Part shown: positions 1-7,478 of the stretch, piece after piece
How the letters are laid out: every line of letters starts with the position of its first letter
Position numbering within the stretch: position 1 is the stretch's first letter
Source of the DNA: Arthrobacter psychrochitiniphilus
GTDB taxonomy: Bacteria > Actinomycetota > Actinomycetes > Actinomycetales > Micrococcaceae
Direction: 5' to 3'
Length of the DNA stretch: 64,000 nucleotides
Assembly (NCBI RefSeq): GCF_003185915.1
Contig: NZ_QHLZ01000002.1
Location: 186,001 to 250,000 of the forward strand
Made by a program: the position numbers and the translations under genes
Notes under the pieces: generated by a model
Told to the model about the DNA's origin: nothing
Databases searched by the model: none
Seen by the model: only the letters and a program-made list of their open reading frames with translations

Positions 1-9
1 TTGAAAGAA

Positions 10-132
10 ACGTTGGGCCCACGCCTGCGAGCCACCGCTGCGAGGTACGTTGGGCCCACGCCTGCGAGGGGCCCAAGCCGTAGGTCGCTAGCGACCCACG
101 GCTGCAAGAAACGTTGGGCCCACGCCTGCGAG
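10..132. repeat. Three direct copies of a 22-base intergenic repeat
   Basis: A 22-base unit beginning ACGTTGGGCCCACGCC occurs exactly at 10-31, 47-68 and 111-132. Between the second and third copies, 76-103 is an imperfect palindrome centred on GGTCGCTAGCGACC. The copies lie just beyond the 3' end of the solute-binding protein gene and next to its hairpin. Copy spacing is uneven, and no coding frame is convincing here. It looks like a small palindromic intergenic repeat cluster of unknown function. Confidence 0.7.
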
Positions 133-135
133 GGG

Positions 136-172
136 CCCCAACGGTGGCTCGCTCAGCGAGCCACCGTTGGGG
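136..172 (-). terminator. Perfect 18-bp hairpin after the solute-binding protein gene
   Basis: Arms 136-153 (CCCCAACGGTGGCTCGCT) and 155-172 are perfect reverse complements with a single base between them. The structure starts 13 bases after the stop of the minus-strand gene ending at 185. There is no clear U tract on either strand, so it may be a terminator, an mRNA-stabilising hairpin before downstream transporter genes outside the window, or part of the neighbouring repeat cluster. Confidence 0.5.
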
Positions 173-184
173 AGCAGGTGGGGA

Positions 185-1489
185 CTAGCCTGCTGCTTCG
201 ACTGCCTGCTGTGCTGTTTCTAATGCACTCTTGATATCTGCCTTGGAGACCGTACCGCCGGAGGCGATGGTTGCAAACATCTGGTTCATGGCCTTGCCCA
301 CAGTGCTTTCGAACTGGTCCTCGGCCGCTACCAGGGGAAGGGGCTTGGACTTGTTGGAGTAGATGTCAGAGAACGTCTTGGCGAGTTCCGCATCGTCGGT
401 GAAGGAAGGTGTGACGCCAGCAAGTACAGGAAGTGCTGCGAAGGGCTTATCCAATGCTGCCTGAGTGTCTTCACTGGTCATGAACTTCACGAATGCCAGT
501 GCTGAATCCTTGTTCTTCGTGTTCTTGAAGATGGACATGTTGATACCGGCAACCATGGTGGCAATATCCTTGCCCGCTGCGGGAGCAGGGAAAGCTACGA
601 CACCGAATGCGTCACTGGCCATACCTTGTGAGGCGATGGAACTGTTGGCGTTGTTCTGGCTGAGCACCATGGCGGATTTACCGGTGGCGAAGTCATTGAT
701 GGCCTGTGTTGCGTTGTCATACTGAGCATCACCTGGGGCTACGACTTTATCGGCCTGCATTAGATCTAGGTAGCGGGCAATGCCGTCCACAATTCCGTCC
801 GAGGTGAAGGTGGGCTTACCATCTGCATCAAAGAAGTCGGCACCGTTCTGGGCTGCGTTGATGAAGGCGAAGTGTGAGTTCTCGGTGTAGCTGCCTGCTG
901 CGAGTGAGAATCCGTGGACATCACCACTGGTCAGTTTCTTGGCAGCAGCAACCATTTCTTCCCATGTGGTGGGAGGGGTTACACCGGCGTCCTTGAACAT
1001 TGCTTTGTTGTAGTACAGGCCGTAGGCCAGACCGTACAGCGGGACTGAGGTGGGGTCTTCGCCAGCCACGCCACCGGTATCCATAGCTGTCTTGACGAAC
1101 TTGTCCTTGCCACCAATGGCGGTAAATGCTGCCTCGTCAAACGGCATGAAAGCCCCGGTGGACTGCAGTGAGGCGGCCCACGTGTTGCCGATGTTTAGAA
1201 CGTCCGGGGCCTGGCCGGAGGTGACTGCTGTCTGGATACGAGTCTGAAGATCGTTCCAGCCGATGACTTCAAGGTTGACCTTGATGCCGGTTTCCTTTTC
1301 GAACTTCTCCAGCTGCGGGGTAAGAACTTCCTTGTCATTGTCCAAGCTGGTGCCCTGGTTGCTGGCCCAGTAAGTGAGCGTCTTCCCGCCGGAATCGGAT
1401 GATTCATTTCCGGAACCGCCGCTGCAGCCGGTGGCTGTAATGGCAAGTGCCGCTATAGCCGCTGCTGCGGCAAAAGTACGTATTTTCAC
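185..1489 (-). CDS. Extracellular sugar-binding lipoprotein of an ABC importer (family 1 solute-binding protein)
   Basis: This 434-residue protein captures a substrate outside the membrane and delivers it to an ABC permease; sugar is the likely ligand from family and context. The GTG start at 1489 is chosen because AGGAAG lies about 10 bases upstream and it directly opens a signal peptide: Lys and Arg at residues 2-4, an alanine-rich core, then ATGC with the lipidated Cys at 22, followed by a Gly/Ser-rich linker. The mature part has the usual WNDLQTRI, PDVLN and YGLYYNKAMFKDAG landmarks. The permeases are not in the window; they may lie beyond base 1. A LacI and a ROK regulator lie immediately upstream, and its promoter shares an element with the catabolic operon starting at 4396. 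Confidence 0.9.
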   Translation of the reverse strand: MKIRTFAAAAAIAALAITATGCSGGSGNESSDSGGKTLTYWASNQGTSLDNDKEVLTPQLEKFEKETGIKVNLEVIGWNDLQTRIQTAVTSGQAPDVLNIGNTWAASLQSTGAFMPFDEAAFTAIGGKDKFVKTAMDTGGVAGEDPTSVPLYGLAYGLYYNKAMFKDAGVTPPTTWEEMVAAAKKLTSGDVHGFSLAAGSYTENSHFAFINAAQNGADFFDADGKPTFTSDGIVDGIARYLDLMQADKVVAPGDAQYDNATQAINDFATGKSAMVLSQNNANSSIASQGMASDAFGVVAFPAPAAGKDIATMVAGINMSIFKNTKNKDSALAFVKFMTSEDTQAALDKPFAALPVLAGVTPSFTDDAELAKTFSDIYSNKSKPLPLVAAEDQFESTVGKAMNQMFATIASGGTVSKADIKSALETAQQAVEAAG

Positions 1490-1576
1490 TTCCGTGACTT
1501 CCTTGTCTGTGTGAGAACTGTTCCTAAACACGAGCCGTAGGAGCATCTGTGACTCGCGCCGCTCGACGTTGAACCA

Positions 1577-1613
1577 AACCTAGATGAACTTATGTCGACG
1601 GTCAATCAAAAGT
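1577..1613 (-). promoter_or_regulatory. Promoter of the solute-binding gene, sharing a 37-base element with the catabolic operon
   Basis: Read on the minus strand, TTGACC (1605-1600) and TAGGTT (1582-1577) are separated by 17 bases. The block from 1613 to 1577 matches the block at 4321-4357 at 31 of 37 positions, including identical -35 and -10 boxes. It contains an inverted repeat, ACTTTTG then CATAAGT, around the -35. This suggests a shared operator for one of the two regulators encoded between the two promoters. The start codon at 1489 would give a leader of roughly 80 bases. Confidence 0.6.
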
Positions 1614-1756
1614 TAGAAAATATCTGAAATAATATTGATTTGTGACACCAAAGGTACGGAAAATTCACCGCCGCAGGAGGTTCAGCGCCACATGCATGGC
1701 TCAAAATAGCCCGCAAACAAGGGACACCCTCACTATTGACCACACCATAAGCACCA

Positions 1757-1776
1757 TTGCTGAACCGGTTCAGCAA
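1757..1776. promoter_or_regulatory. 20-bp palindromic LacI-type operator
   Basis: TTGCTGAACCGGTTCAGCAA is a perfect palindrome with the central CG typical of LacI/GalR-family operators. It lies between the LacI gene stop (1916) and the solute-binding gene, about 150 bases upstream of the -35 proposed at 1600-1605. The rest of 1614-1915 holds an AT-rich stretch (1605-1660) but no supported gene. Confidence 0.6.
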
Positions 1777-1915
1777 GCGGCAGTTGTTACCCATCCGTTA
1801 TAAGGAAGATAAAAAATTAACGGGCTCGCGGGCTAGCGCGTGGGGGCCTCATAAGGGGCTTGCCTCTTGCCGGAAAGCACCGCAGCTCACTCTCGAGCCA
1901 CCCCTGGAGACCGCG

Positions 1916-2995
1916 CTAGAAGAGGTTCCGCCCTAGGCTCTCACGGAGCTGAAATACACCGGGGCAGGCTTGAATATTGCGAGGTTCGTGGCCGCCAATA
2001 AGCTCCACCAGTAGCTGGGCGGAGGATCTGCCCAAATCGGAAACACTGCGGCTCAGTGCGCTCAAACTAGGAGAACTGAGCTTGCACAGGATTGAATCAT
2101 CCCAACTGATTACCGAAACTTGCGCGGGAACACACAGGTTTAGACGCTTCAACGCTTGAAGCCCACCCACAGCCATGAGGTCATTGCCATAGACAACGGC
2201 CGTGGGGAATTCTGGTGACCCAGGAACCAAGCCGGCCATGACAGCGATGGTGGCCGTGCCGCCGTCGTCCGCTGAATAGTCCGCGGGGCACAGCACCACA
2301 CTCATGCCCAGGCGCCTGGCATGGGCTGTGATCTGTTCTGATTTACGCTCCTCATGGAGCAAGTCCAGGGGGCCAGAGACAAAGGCAATGCGCCGGTGCC
2401 CGTGCCGGTGCAGGGCCTCCACCACCGTTGCCGCGTCTGCAGCCTGTGACACCGTGACATTGGAGTTCCCAGCGGAGGGTAGAGCATCCAGCCCTGCGCC
2501 AAGGCGTACATAGGGCATTTTGAAGCGGTCCAGCAGGGGCGGGCGGGGATCATCGTGAACATGGTCAAAAAGAATCACCCCGTCAACGCGGCCCTCTCCG
2601 GCCCAGCGCTCGTAGACGGGCAGATCACGGGTGCGCTCATCCGGCACGGTACGGGGGTCCACCATGCGCAGCAGCAAGTTCATCTCATGCGTACCCAAAA
2701 TTCCCTCAATTCCGGCCAGGATGCTCATGTAAAACGGTTCGGCACCAATTTGTTCAGGGTCCCGGAATAGCACAATGCCCACCGAATCAGTGCGTGAATG
2801 TGAAAGTGCCCGCGCGCTGGAACTGGGGTACCACCCGAGTTCACTGGCTAATGCCAGAACACGGGCCCGGGTAGATTCACTGACGCCGGGCTGGCCGTTG
2901 AGTGCATAGGAAACTGAAGCCTTGGAGATACCCAGGCGGAAGGCCAGATCGCTGATGGTCACTTTTCCGGCCTGCGGAGTACCCAGGGCGCTCAT
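1916..2995 (-). CDS. LacI-family transcriptional regulator
   Basis: This 359-residue DNA-binding regulator begins with a LacI helix-turn-helix, VTISDLAFRLGISKASVSYALNG at about residues 12-34 in two contiguous parts, with the hinge sequence following. The remainder has the periplasmic-binding-like effector domain (VGIVLF, DGVILFDH, IAFVSGP, TAVVYGNDLMAVGG, VSVISWDDS). It normally binds a sugar and releases DNA. Its start codon overlaps the stop of the ROK gene as ATGA, so the two are co-translated. The palindrome at 1757-1776 is the best candidate operator. The effector cannot be told from sequence. Confidence 0.93.
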   Translation of the reverse strand: MSALGTPQAGKVTISDLAFRLGISKASVSYALNGQPGVSESTRARVLALASELGWYPSSSARALSHSRTDSVGIVLFRDPEQIGAEPFYMSILAGIEGILGTHEMNLLLRMVDPRTVPDERTRDLPVYERWAGEGRVDGVILFDHVHDDPRPPLLDRFKMPYVRLGAGLDALPSAGNSNVTVSQAADAATVVEALHRHGHRRIAFVSGPLDLLHEERKSEQITAHARRLGMSVVLCPADYSADDGGTATIAVMAGLVPGSPEFPTAVVYGNDLMAVGGLQALKRLNLCVPAQVSVISWDDSILCKLSSPSLSALSRSVSDLGRSSAQLLVELIGGHEPRNIQACPGVFQLRESLGRNLF

Positions 2996-4257
2996 CCTTG
3001 TGAATGCGCGGCGACAAGCCGCTCAACTGATGCGGGGGCAAGAACATGGTCAATCACCATGCGTCCTGCACCGAGCACACCGGCGTGGTCACCGGCCATT
3101 GACTGCACTATCCGCAGCCGTGCCGTGGCCAGCGGCAGCGATCGTTGATAAACAATTTCACGCACACCGGCCATCAGATATTCCCCTGCCGAGGACAGCC
3201 CGCCGCCAATGACAATGACGGAAGGATTGAGCAAGTTCACGGACGCCGCCAAGACATCACCAACGTCGCGGCCTGCCTGCCGCATGGCATGAATGGCGGC
3301 CAAGTTTCCCCGGCGCGCCAACTCCAAAACGTCGTCACCGCTGTGCGCCGGAACCCCGTCTTTACTAAGCGCTGCAGCCACCGCAGGGCCCGACGCCATA
3401 GCCTCCAGGCAACCGTAATTCCCGCAACGGCACAGTATTTCGCCGCCGCGCGGAACTCTCACGTGCCCAATATCGCCAGCCGTACCATCGGCTCCGCGCT
3501 GCAAAAGTCCGCCGCTGATAATGCCAGCACCAATACCCGTGGCAACTTTAATGAACAGAAGATCCTGCGCGTGCGGCCAGTACGCGGCCCGTTCCCCCAG
3601 GGCCATGATATTCACATCGTTATCCACAAGAACGTCCGTGGGAAAACGTTGCTGGACATAGGCTGGCACATCGAACCCGTCCCAGCCAGGCATGATGGGC
3701 GGGCTGGAGGGCCGCCCCGTGGAGTGTTCCACCGGTCCCGGAAGCCCAATGCCAATCCCCACCAGCTCACGTTCATGGCGCCCCGCCGTAGCAAAAACCT
3801 GGCCGCACCGCTCCAGCACTGCATCCAGCACGTGAGTGGGGCCGTCAGCTATATCCATTGACTCCCGCAGTTCACTGAGCACCCGGCCGCTGAGATCGAT
3901 GAGCGCGATCAACACGTGCGTTGCCCCCACGTCAATAGCCAGAATGACTCGTGACGAGGGGTGAAAAGCAAAGCGCGATGGCGGACGCCCTCCTGAGGAG
4001 ATCCCCTCACCTGCCGGACCTATCAACCCAGCAGCACTCAAGCCCTCAAGGCGGGCGGCAACCGTTGAGCGAGCAAGGCCCGTAATCTCCGCCAACTCCG
4101 CACGGGTACGGGCCTGTCCATCACGCAAAATCTGGAAAACGTCTCCGGCTCGCGAGTGGCCAAACTGCCCCTGCGGAGCTGAGGCTGCCGGATCAAAGGC
4201 GGCCGTGGTGCTTGCAAGCGGTCCATGTGTGGGTTGCTGAGCTGGAGACTTAGACAT
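2992..4257 (-). CDS. ROK-family transcriptional regulator (HTH plus sugar-kinase fold)
   Basis: The 421-residue protein has an N-terminal winged helix (residues about 38-80, with RAELAEITGLARSTVAARLEGL), then a ROK domain: phosphate-binding LAIDVGATHVLIALIDL, VDNDVNIMALGE, IKVATGIGAGIISGG and the zinc motif CRCGNYGCLEA. ROK proteins of this layout are sugar-responsive repressors rather than kinases. ATG at 4257 is preferred, although no clear ribosome site precedes it; GTG 18 bases upstream has GGAAG close before it and is an alternative. It overlaps the LacI gene by four bases and is divergent from the catabolic operon at 4396. Confidence 0.9.
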   Translation of the reverse strand: MSKSPAQQPTHGPLASTTAAFDPAASAPQGQFGHSRAGDVFQILRDGQARTRAELAEITGLARSTVAARLEGLSAAGLIGPAGEGISSGGRPPSRFAFHPSSRVILAIDVGATHVLIALIDLSGRVLSELRESMDIADGPTHVLDAVLERCGQVFATAGRHERELVGIGIGLPGPVEHSTGRPSSPPIMPGWDGFDVPAYVQQRFPTDVLVDNDVNIMALGERAAYWPHAQDLLFIKVATGIGAGIISGGLLQRGADGTAGDIGHVRVPRGGEILCRCGNYGCLEAMASGPAVAAALSKDGVPAHSGDDVLELARRGNLAAIHAMRQAGRDVGDVLAASVNLLNPSVIVIGGGLSSAGEYLMAGVREIVYQRSLPLATARLRIVQSMAGDHAGVLGAGRMVIDHVLAPASVERLVAAHSQG

Positions 4258-4320
4258 TGTCAACAAATAACACACGGGCTTCCATCTGTCACAATCTAAA
4301 GACTTGGTAGTTTTAAGCAC

Positions 4321-4357
4321 ACTTTTGCTTGACCATCGACAAAAGTTCCCTTAGGTT
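4321..4357 (+). promoter_or_regulatory. Promoter and inverted-repeat operator of the catabolic operon
   Basis: TTGACC at 4329-4334 and TAGGTT at 4352-4357 are 17 bases apart. ACTTTTG (4321-4327) and CAAAAGT (4340-4346) form an inverted repeat flanking the -35. The block is nearly the same as the promoter at 1577-1613. It lies between the divergent ROK gene and the operon, a usual place for an autoregulatory ROK operator. Confidence 0.6.
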
Positions 4358-4395
4358 GATTCTTGAACACACTCACAGGCCTTCAAGGAGTTTCA

Positions 4396-5145
4396 ATGAC
4401 GTATTCCCTTCAGCTGTACACAGTCCGCAAGCCCCTTGAAGAAGACTTGCCCGGAACCATTGCCCGCGTTGCCCAGTTGGGCTTCACCCACGTTGAGCCG
4501 TACAACTTTGTGGCCACGGCCGATGCCCTCGCTGCCGCGTTCGCTGAGAACTCCATCACCGCACCCTCAGGCCACGCACCCCTGCTCAGTGCTGATCAGG
4601 ACGAGATCTTCGCTGCGGCAAAGAAGCTGGGCATCACCACCGTGATTGATCCGTTCATTCCCGCCGATCGCTGGCAAAATGCACAAGACGTCCAGAAGAT
4701 CGCCGAAGGCCTCAACGCTGCCGCCAAGAAGGGTGCCGAATACGGCATCCGCGTGGGGTACCACAACCACCAGTGGGAATTGGAGTCAACCATCAACGGC
4801 ACCACTGCCCTGCAGTACTTTGAAACACTGCTGGATCCGGAAATCATCTTGGAAGTAGACACTTACTGGGTGTCCGTGGGCGGCGCCAACCCAGTTGACG
4901 TACTGACCAGCCTGGGTGATCGCGTGAAACTGATCCACATCAAGGATGGCCCGTTAACCACAGAGAACCTTGATCAGGTTCCCGCCGGTCAGGGACAGGT
5001 TCCCATCTGGGACGTCATTGAAGCCGCCAAGTCGCTTGAAATTGGTGTAGTGGAGTTCGACGACTACGCCGGTGACATCTTCGAGGGCATCGCTGCAAGC
5101 CTTGCCTTCCTCAACGCCGGAAACACAAACGCCGGAAAGGCCTAA
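4396..5145 (+). CDS. Sugar phosphate isomerase/epimerase-like TIM-barrel protein
   Basis: This 249-residue protein belongs to the xylose-isomerase-like AP endonuclease 2 superfamily, which binds a divalent metal and isomerises, epimerises or eliminates on keto-sugars. ATG at 4396 is preceded by AAGGAG at 4385-4390. Features include SLQLYTVRKPLEED at the start, VGYHNHQWE near residue 120, ILEVDTYWVSVGG near 153 and KLIHIKDG near 178, supplying the metal-binding Glu, Asp and His residues. It is first in a four-gene operon with a second isomerase-type gene and two Gfo/Idh/MocA dehydrogenases. Its substrate is probably a keto-sugar made by one of them, which is inference. Confidence 0.88.
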   Translation: MTYSLQLYTVRKPLEEDLPGTIARVAQLGFTHVEPYNFVATADALAAAFAENSITAPSGHAPLLSADQDEIFAAAKKLGITTVIDPFIPADRWQNAQDVQKIAEGLNAAAKKGAEYGIRVGYHNHQWELESTINGTTALQYFETLLDPEIILEVDTYWVSVGGANPVDVLTSLGDRVKLIHIKDGPLTTENLDQVPAGQGQVPIWDVIEAAKSLEIGVVEFDDYAGDIFEGIAASLAFLNAGNTNAGKA

Positions 5146-5150
5146 TCCCC

Positions 5151-6257
5151 ATGGCAAAAACTGGACCAGTCGGTATTGCCTTCATTGGCGCTGGCAACAT
5201 CAGCAAGCAGTACCTGGACAACCTGACCACGTTCCCGGATGTGAAGGTACTGGTCATCGCCGACCTCTTCGAGGAAGCAGCGGCCGCACGCGCCGCCGAA
5301 TACGGCGTGGAAATTTCCGGCGGTGTGGAGGTGGCGCTCAACCACCCGGACGTTGAAATCATCGTCAACTTGACCATCCCGGCCGCCCACGTAGAAGTTG
5401 CTGCGGCAGCCGTCCGCGCAGGCAAGCATGTCTGGACGGAAAAGCCGTTCTCCCTGGACAGAGAAAGTGGCCTGGGCCTGCTTAAAGTGGCAGACGCTGC
5501 CGGCGTTCGGCTTGGCTGTGCGCCTGATACATTCCTTGGAGCTGGCCTGCAGACCGCTCGCCGCCTGATAGACAGTGGCGCCATTGGCACCCCGCTCACG
5601 GCACTGACCATGTTCCAGTCCCCCGGCCCGGAGTCCTGGCACCCGAACCCCGCGTTCTTGTTCCAGGAAGGCGCCGGCCCGCTCTTTGATATGGCTCCGT
5701 ACTACCTGACCACTCTGGTGCAAGCCTTTGGCCCGCTCGCCAAGGTGGCTGCCGTGGGCAACACCGCTTTCTCCACCCGCACCATCGGCTCGGGCCCCAA
5801 GGAAGGTGAGGTATTCGACGTCGAAGTTCCCACGCACGTCAGCGCCATTGCTCAATTTGAATCCGGGGCCTCCTCGCACAGCGTCTTCAGCTTCGAATCC
5901 CCGCGCCCGCGCATGGGATTTGTGGAGATCACGGGCACCGAAGGGACCATCTCGCTGCCGGATCCAAACAACTTCGACGGCGAAATCCGCGTTTTCACGA
6001 GCGGGGCCGAGGATTGGACCACCGTCCCCGCGGAAGGCCCTGACAATGGCCGCGGCCTGGGCGTACTGGATATGGCACGCTCCATTCGTGCCGGCGTTCC
6101 GCACCGCGCCACTGGAGAACTGGCTTACCACATCCTTGACGCCATGGTCTCAATCTCGGAGTCCGTCAACACCGGTGAATTCGTGGAAGTTGCCAGCTCC
6201 GCCCCGAGCTCCGAGGCAGTGCCCGTTGACTGGGCACCCACCGCCGCAACCCTCTAG
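5151..6257 (+). CDS. Gfo/Idh/MocA-family oxidoreductase (first of two)
   Basis: This is a 368-residue NAD(P)-dependent sugar or cyclitol dehydrogenase. The N-terminal Rossmann fold shows IAFIGAGNISKQYLDNL at residues 7-23 and the EKPFSLD motif near residue 101, where the family's catalytic lysine lies. The C-terminal beta-sheet domain has AGPLFDMAPYYL. ATG at 5151 follows the upstream stop by 5 bases. Together with the paralogue at 6269 it may perform opposite steps, one oxidising a substrate and one reducing a 3-keto-sugar product; the sequence does not say which. Confidence 0.88.
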   Translation: MAKTGPVGIAFIGAGNISKQYLDNLTTFPDVKVLVIADLFEEAAAARAAEYGVEISGGVEVALNHPDVEIIVNLTIPAAHVEVAAAAVRAGKHVWTEKPFSLDRESGLGLLKVADAAGVRLGCAPDTFLGAGLQTARRLIDSGAIGTPLTALTMFQSPGPESWHPNPAFLFQEGAGPLFDMAPYYLTTLVQAFGPLAKVAAVGNTAFSTRTIGSGPKEGEVFDVEVPTHVSAIAQFESGASSHSVFSFESPRPRMGFVEITGTEGTISLPDPNNFDGEIRVFTSGAEDWTTVPAEGPDNGRGLGVLDMARSIRAGVPHRATGELAYHILDAMVSISESVNTGEFVEVASSAPSSEAVPVDWAPTAATL

Positions 6258-6268
6258 GAATCACAATC

Positions 6269-7474
6269 ATGACCTCCCCTCAATCACCGGCCGCCGGCCC
6301 TCTGGGTTCCCGCCCCCTGGGCACCCGCCCATTGGGCGTGGCCGCCATCGGCTACGCGTTCATGGGCCAAGCACATTCCAACGCGTGGCGCACCGTGGCC
6401 AACCACTTCGACGTCCCTAACTTCGAGCAAAAGGTCTTGGTGGGCCGGGACGCCGTAGCTGTAGCTGCCGCAGCTAAAAAGTACGGTTGGAGCGAATCGG
6501 CCACCGATTGGCGGGAGGTCATTGCCCGCGATGACATCGACATTGTGGACATCTGCGCTCCCGGCTGGTTGCACGCTGAAATTGCGACGGCGGCACTCGC
6601 CGCGGGCAAGCACGTGCTCGTGGAGAAGCCGCTGGCCAACTCCCTGGCCGAATCCGAGACCATGGTGGCGGCAGCCAAGGCGGCCAGAGCGGCGGGTGTC
6701 CGCTCCATGGTGGGCTTCAACTACCGCCGCATCCCGGCTTTGGCTTTGGCGGCCAAGCTCATTGCAGAGGGTGAGCTGGGCAGCATCCGCCAGGTCCGCG
6801 CGTCGTACTTGCAGGACTGGCTGGCAGACAGCGAATCCCCCATGACCTGGCGGCTGCGCAAGGAAACTGCGGGCTCGGGCGCGCTGAGCGACATCGCATC
6901 GCACGCCATCGATCAGGTTCAGTACCTGCTCGGCGACACCGTCACCGAGGTTTCCGGCAAGCTGCACACCTTCACCACCGAACGGCCTGGTCCCGACGGC
7001 CCCGAACCTGTCACGGTCGACGACGCAGCGTGGGCAACGCTGTCCATGGCAAGTGGCGCCATGGCCAGCGTAGACGTTTCGCGCGTGGCGCTGGGACAGA
7101 AGAATGCTCTGCGAGTGGAAGTTTATGGCACAACAGGGTCAATTACTTTCAATTTGGAAAACCCCAATGAGCTGTACTTCCTCAACGGCACCGAGCCCAT
7201 CGAGGTTCAGGGCTTTAGGCGGATCCTTGTGACAGAACCCGAGCACCCCTATATTTCCGGCTGGTGGCCTCAGGGGCACGTGCTTGGCTGGGAGCATAGC
7301 TTCACACATCAGATCCGCGACTTCCTCCTGAACATCTCCACGGGAACGGACCCCTCGCCGTCGTTCGAAGAAGGGTACGGTGTGCAGCAGGTCTTGGCGG
7401 CCATCGAGACATCCTCGGCAGCCGGCGGAAGCACCGTCGCCATCCCCCAAATCATCACCATTTCAAAGGACTGA
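6269..7474 (+). CDS. Gfo/Idh/MocA-family dehydrogenase, resembling levoglucosan dehydrogenase
   Basis: This 401-residue protein starts with a short Pro/Arg-rich tail, then VAAIGYAFMGQAHSNAW, the NAD-binding loop, near residue 25. EKPLAN near residue 130 carries the usual lysine, and GFNYRRIPALALA and LQDWLAD follow. From memory, the AHSNAWR start, TDWREVI, GFNYRR and YLQDW segments resemble levoglucosan dehydrogenases of Arthrobacter relatives. AGGA lies about 9 bases before the ATG, 11 bases after the preceding stop. The likely reaction is oxidation of a sugar C3 hydroxyl with NAD; the exact sugar is unproven. Confidence 0.87.
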   Translation: MTSPQSPAAGPLGSRPLGTRPLGVAAIGYAFMGQAHSNAWRTVANHFDVPNFEQKVLVGRDAVAVAAAAKKYGWSESATDWREVIARDDIDIVDICAPGWLHAEIATAALAAGKHVLVEKPLANSLAESETMVAAAKAARAAGVRSMVGFNYRRIPALALAAKLIAEGELGSIRQVRASYLQDWLADSESPMTWRLRKETAGSGALSDIASHAIDQVQYLLGDTVTEVSGKLHTFTTERPGPDGPEPVTVDDAAWATLSMASGAMASVDVSRVALGQKNALRVEVYGTTGSITFNLENPNELYFLNGTEPIEVQGFRRILVTEPEHPYISGWWPQGHVLGWEHSFTHQIRDFLLNISTGTDPSPSFEEGYGVQQVLAAIETSSAAGGSTVAIPQIITISKD

Positions 7475-7478
7475 ACGC

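Noticed and set aside
1..132. Repeats that might be a CRISPR array
   Set aside because: Only three copies with uneven spacing of 15 and 42 bases, no unique spacers of equal length and no cas genes.
3145..3861. A 238-codon plus-strand frame opposite the ROK gene
   Set aside because: It is a shadow of the ROK gene with no family resemblance and no ribosome site.
5142..6131. A 329-codon open frame on the minus strand opposite the first dehydrogenase
   Set aside because: It is a high-GC antisense shadow of a well-supported gene and has no recognisable motif.
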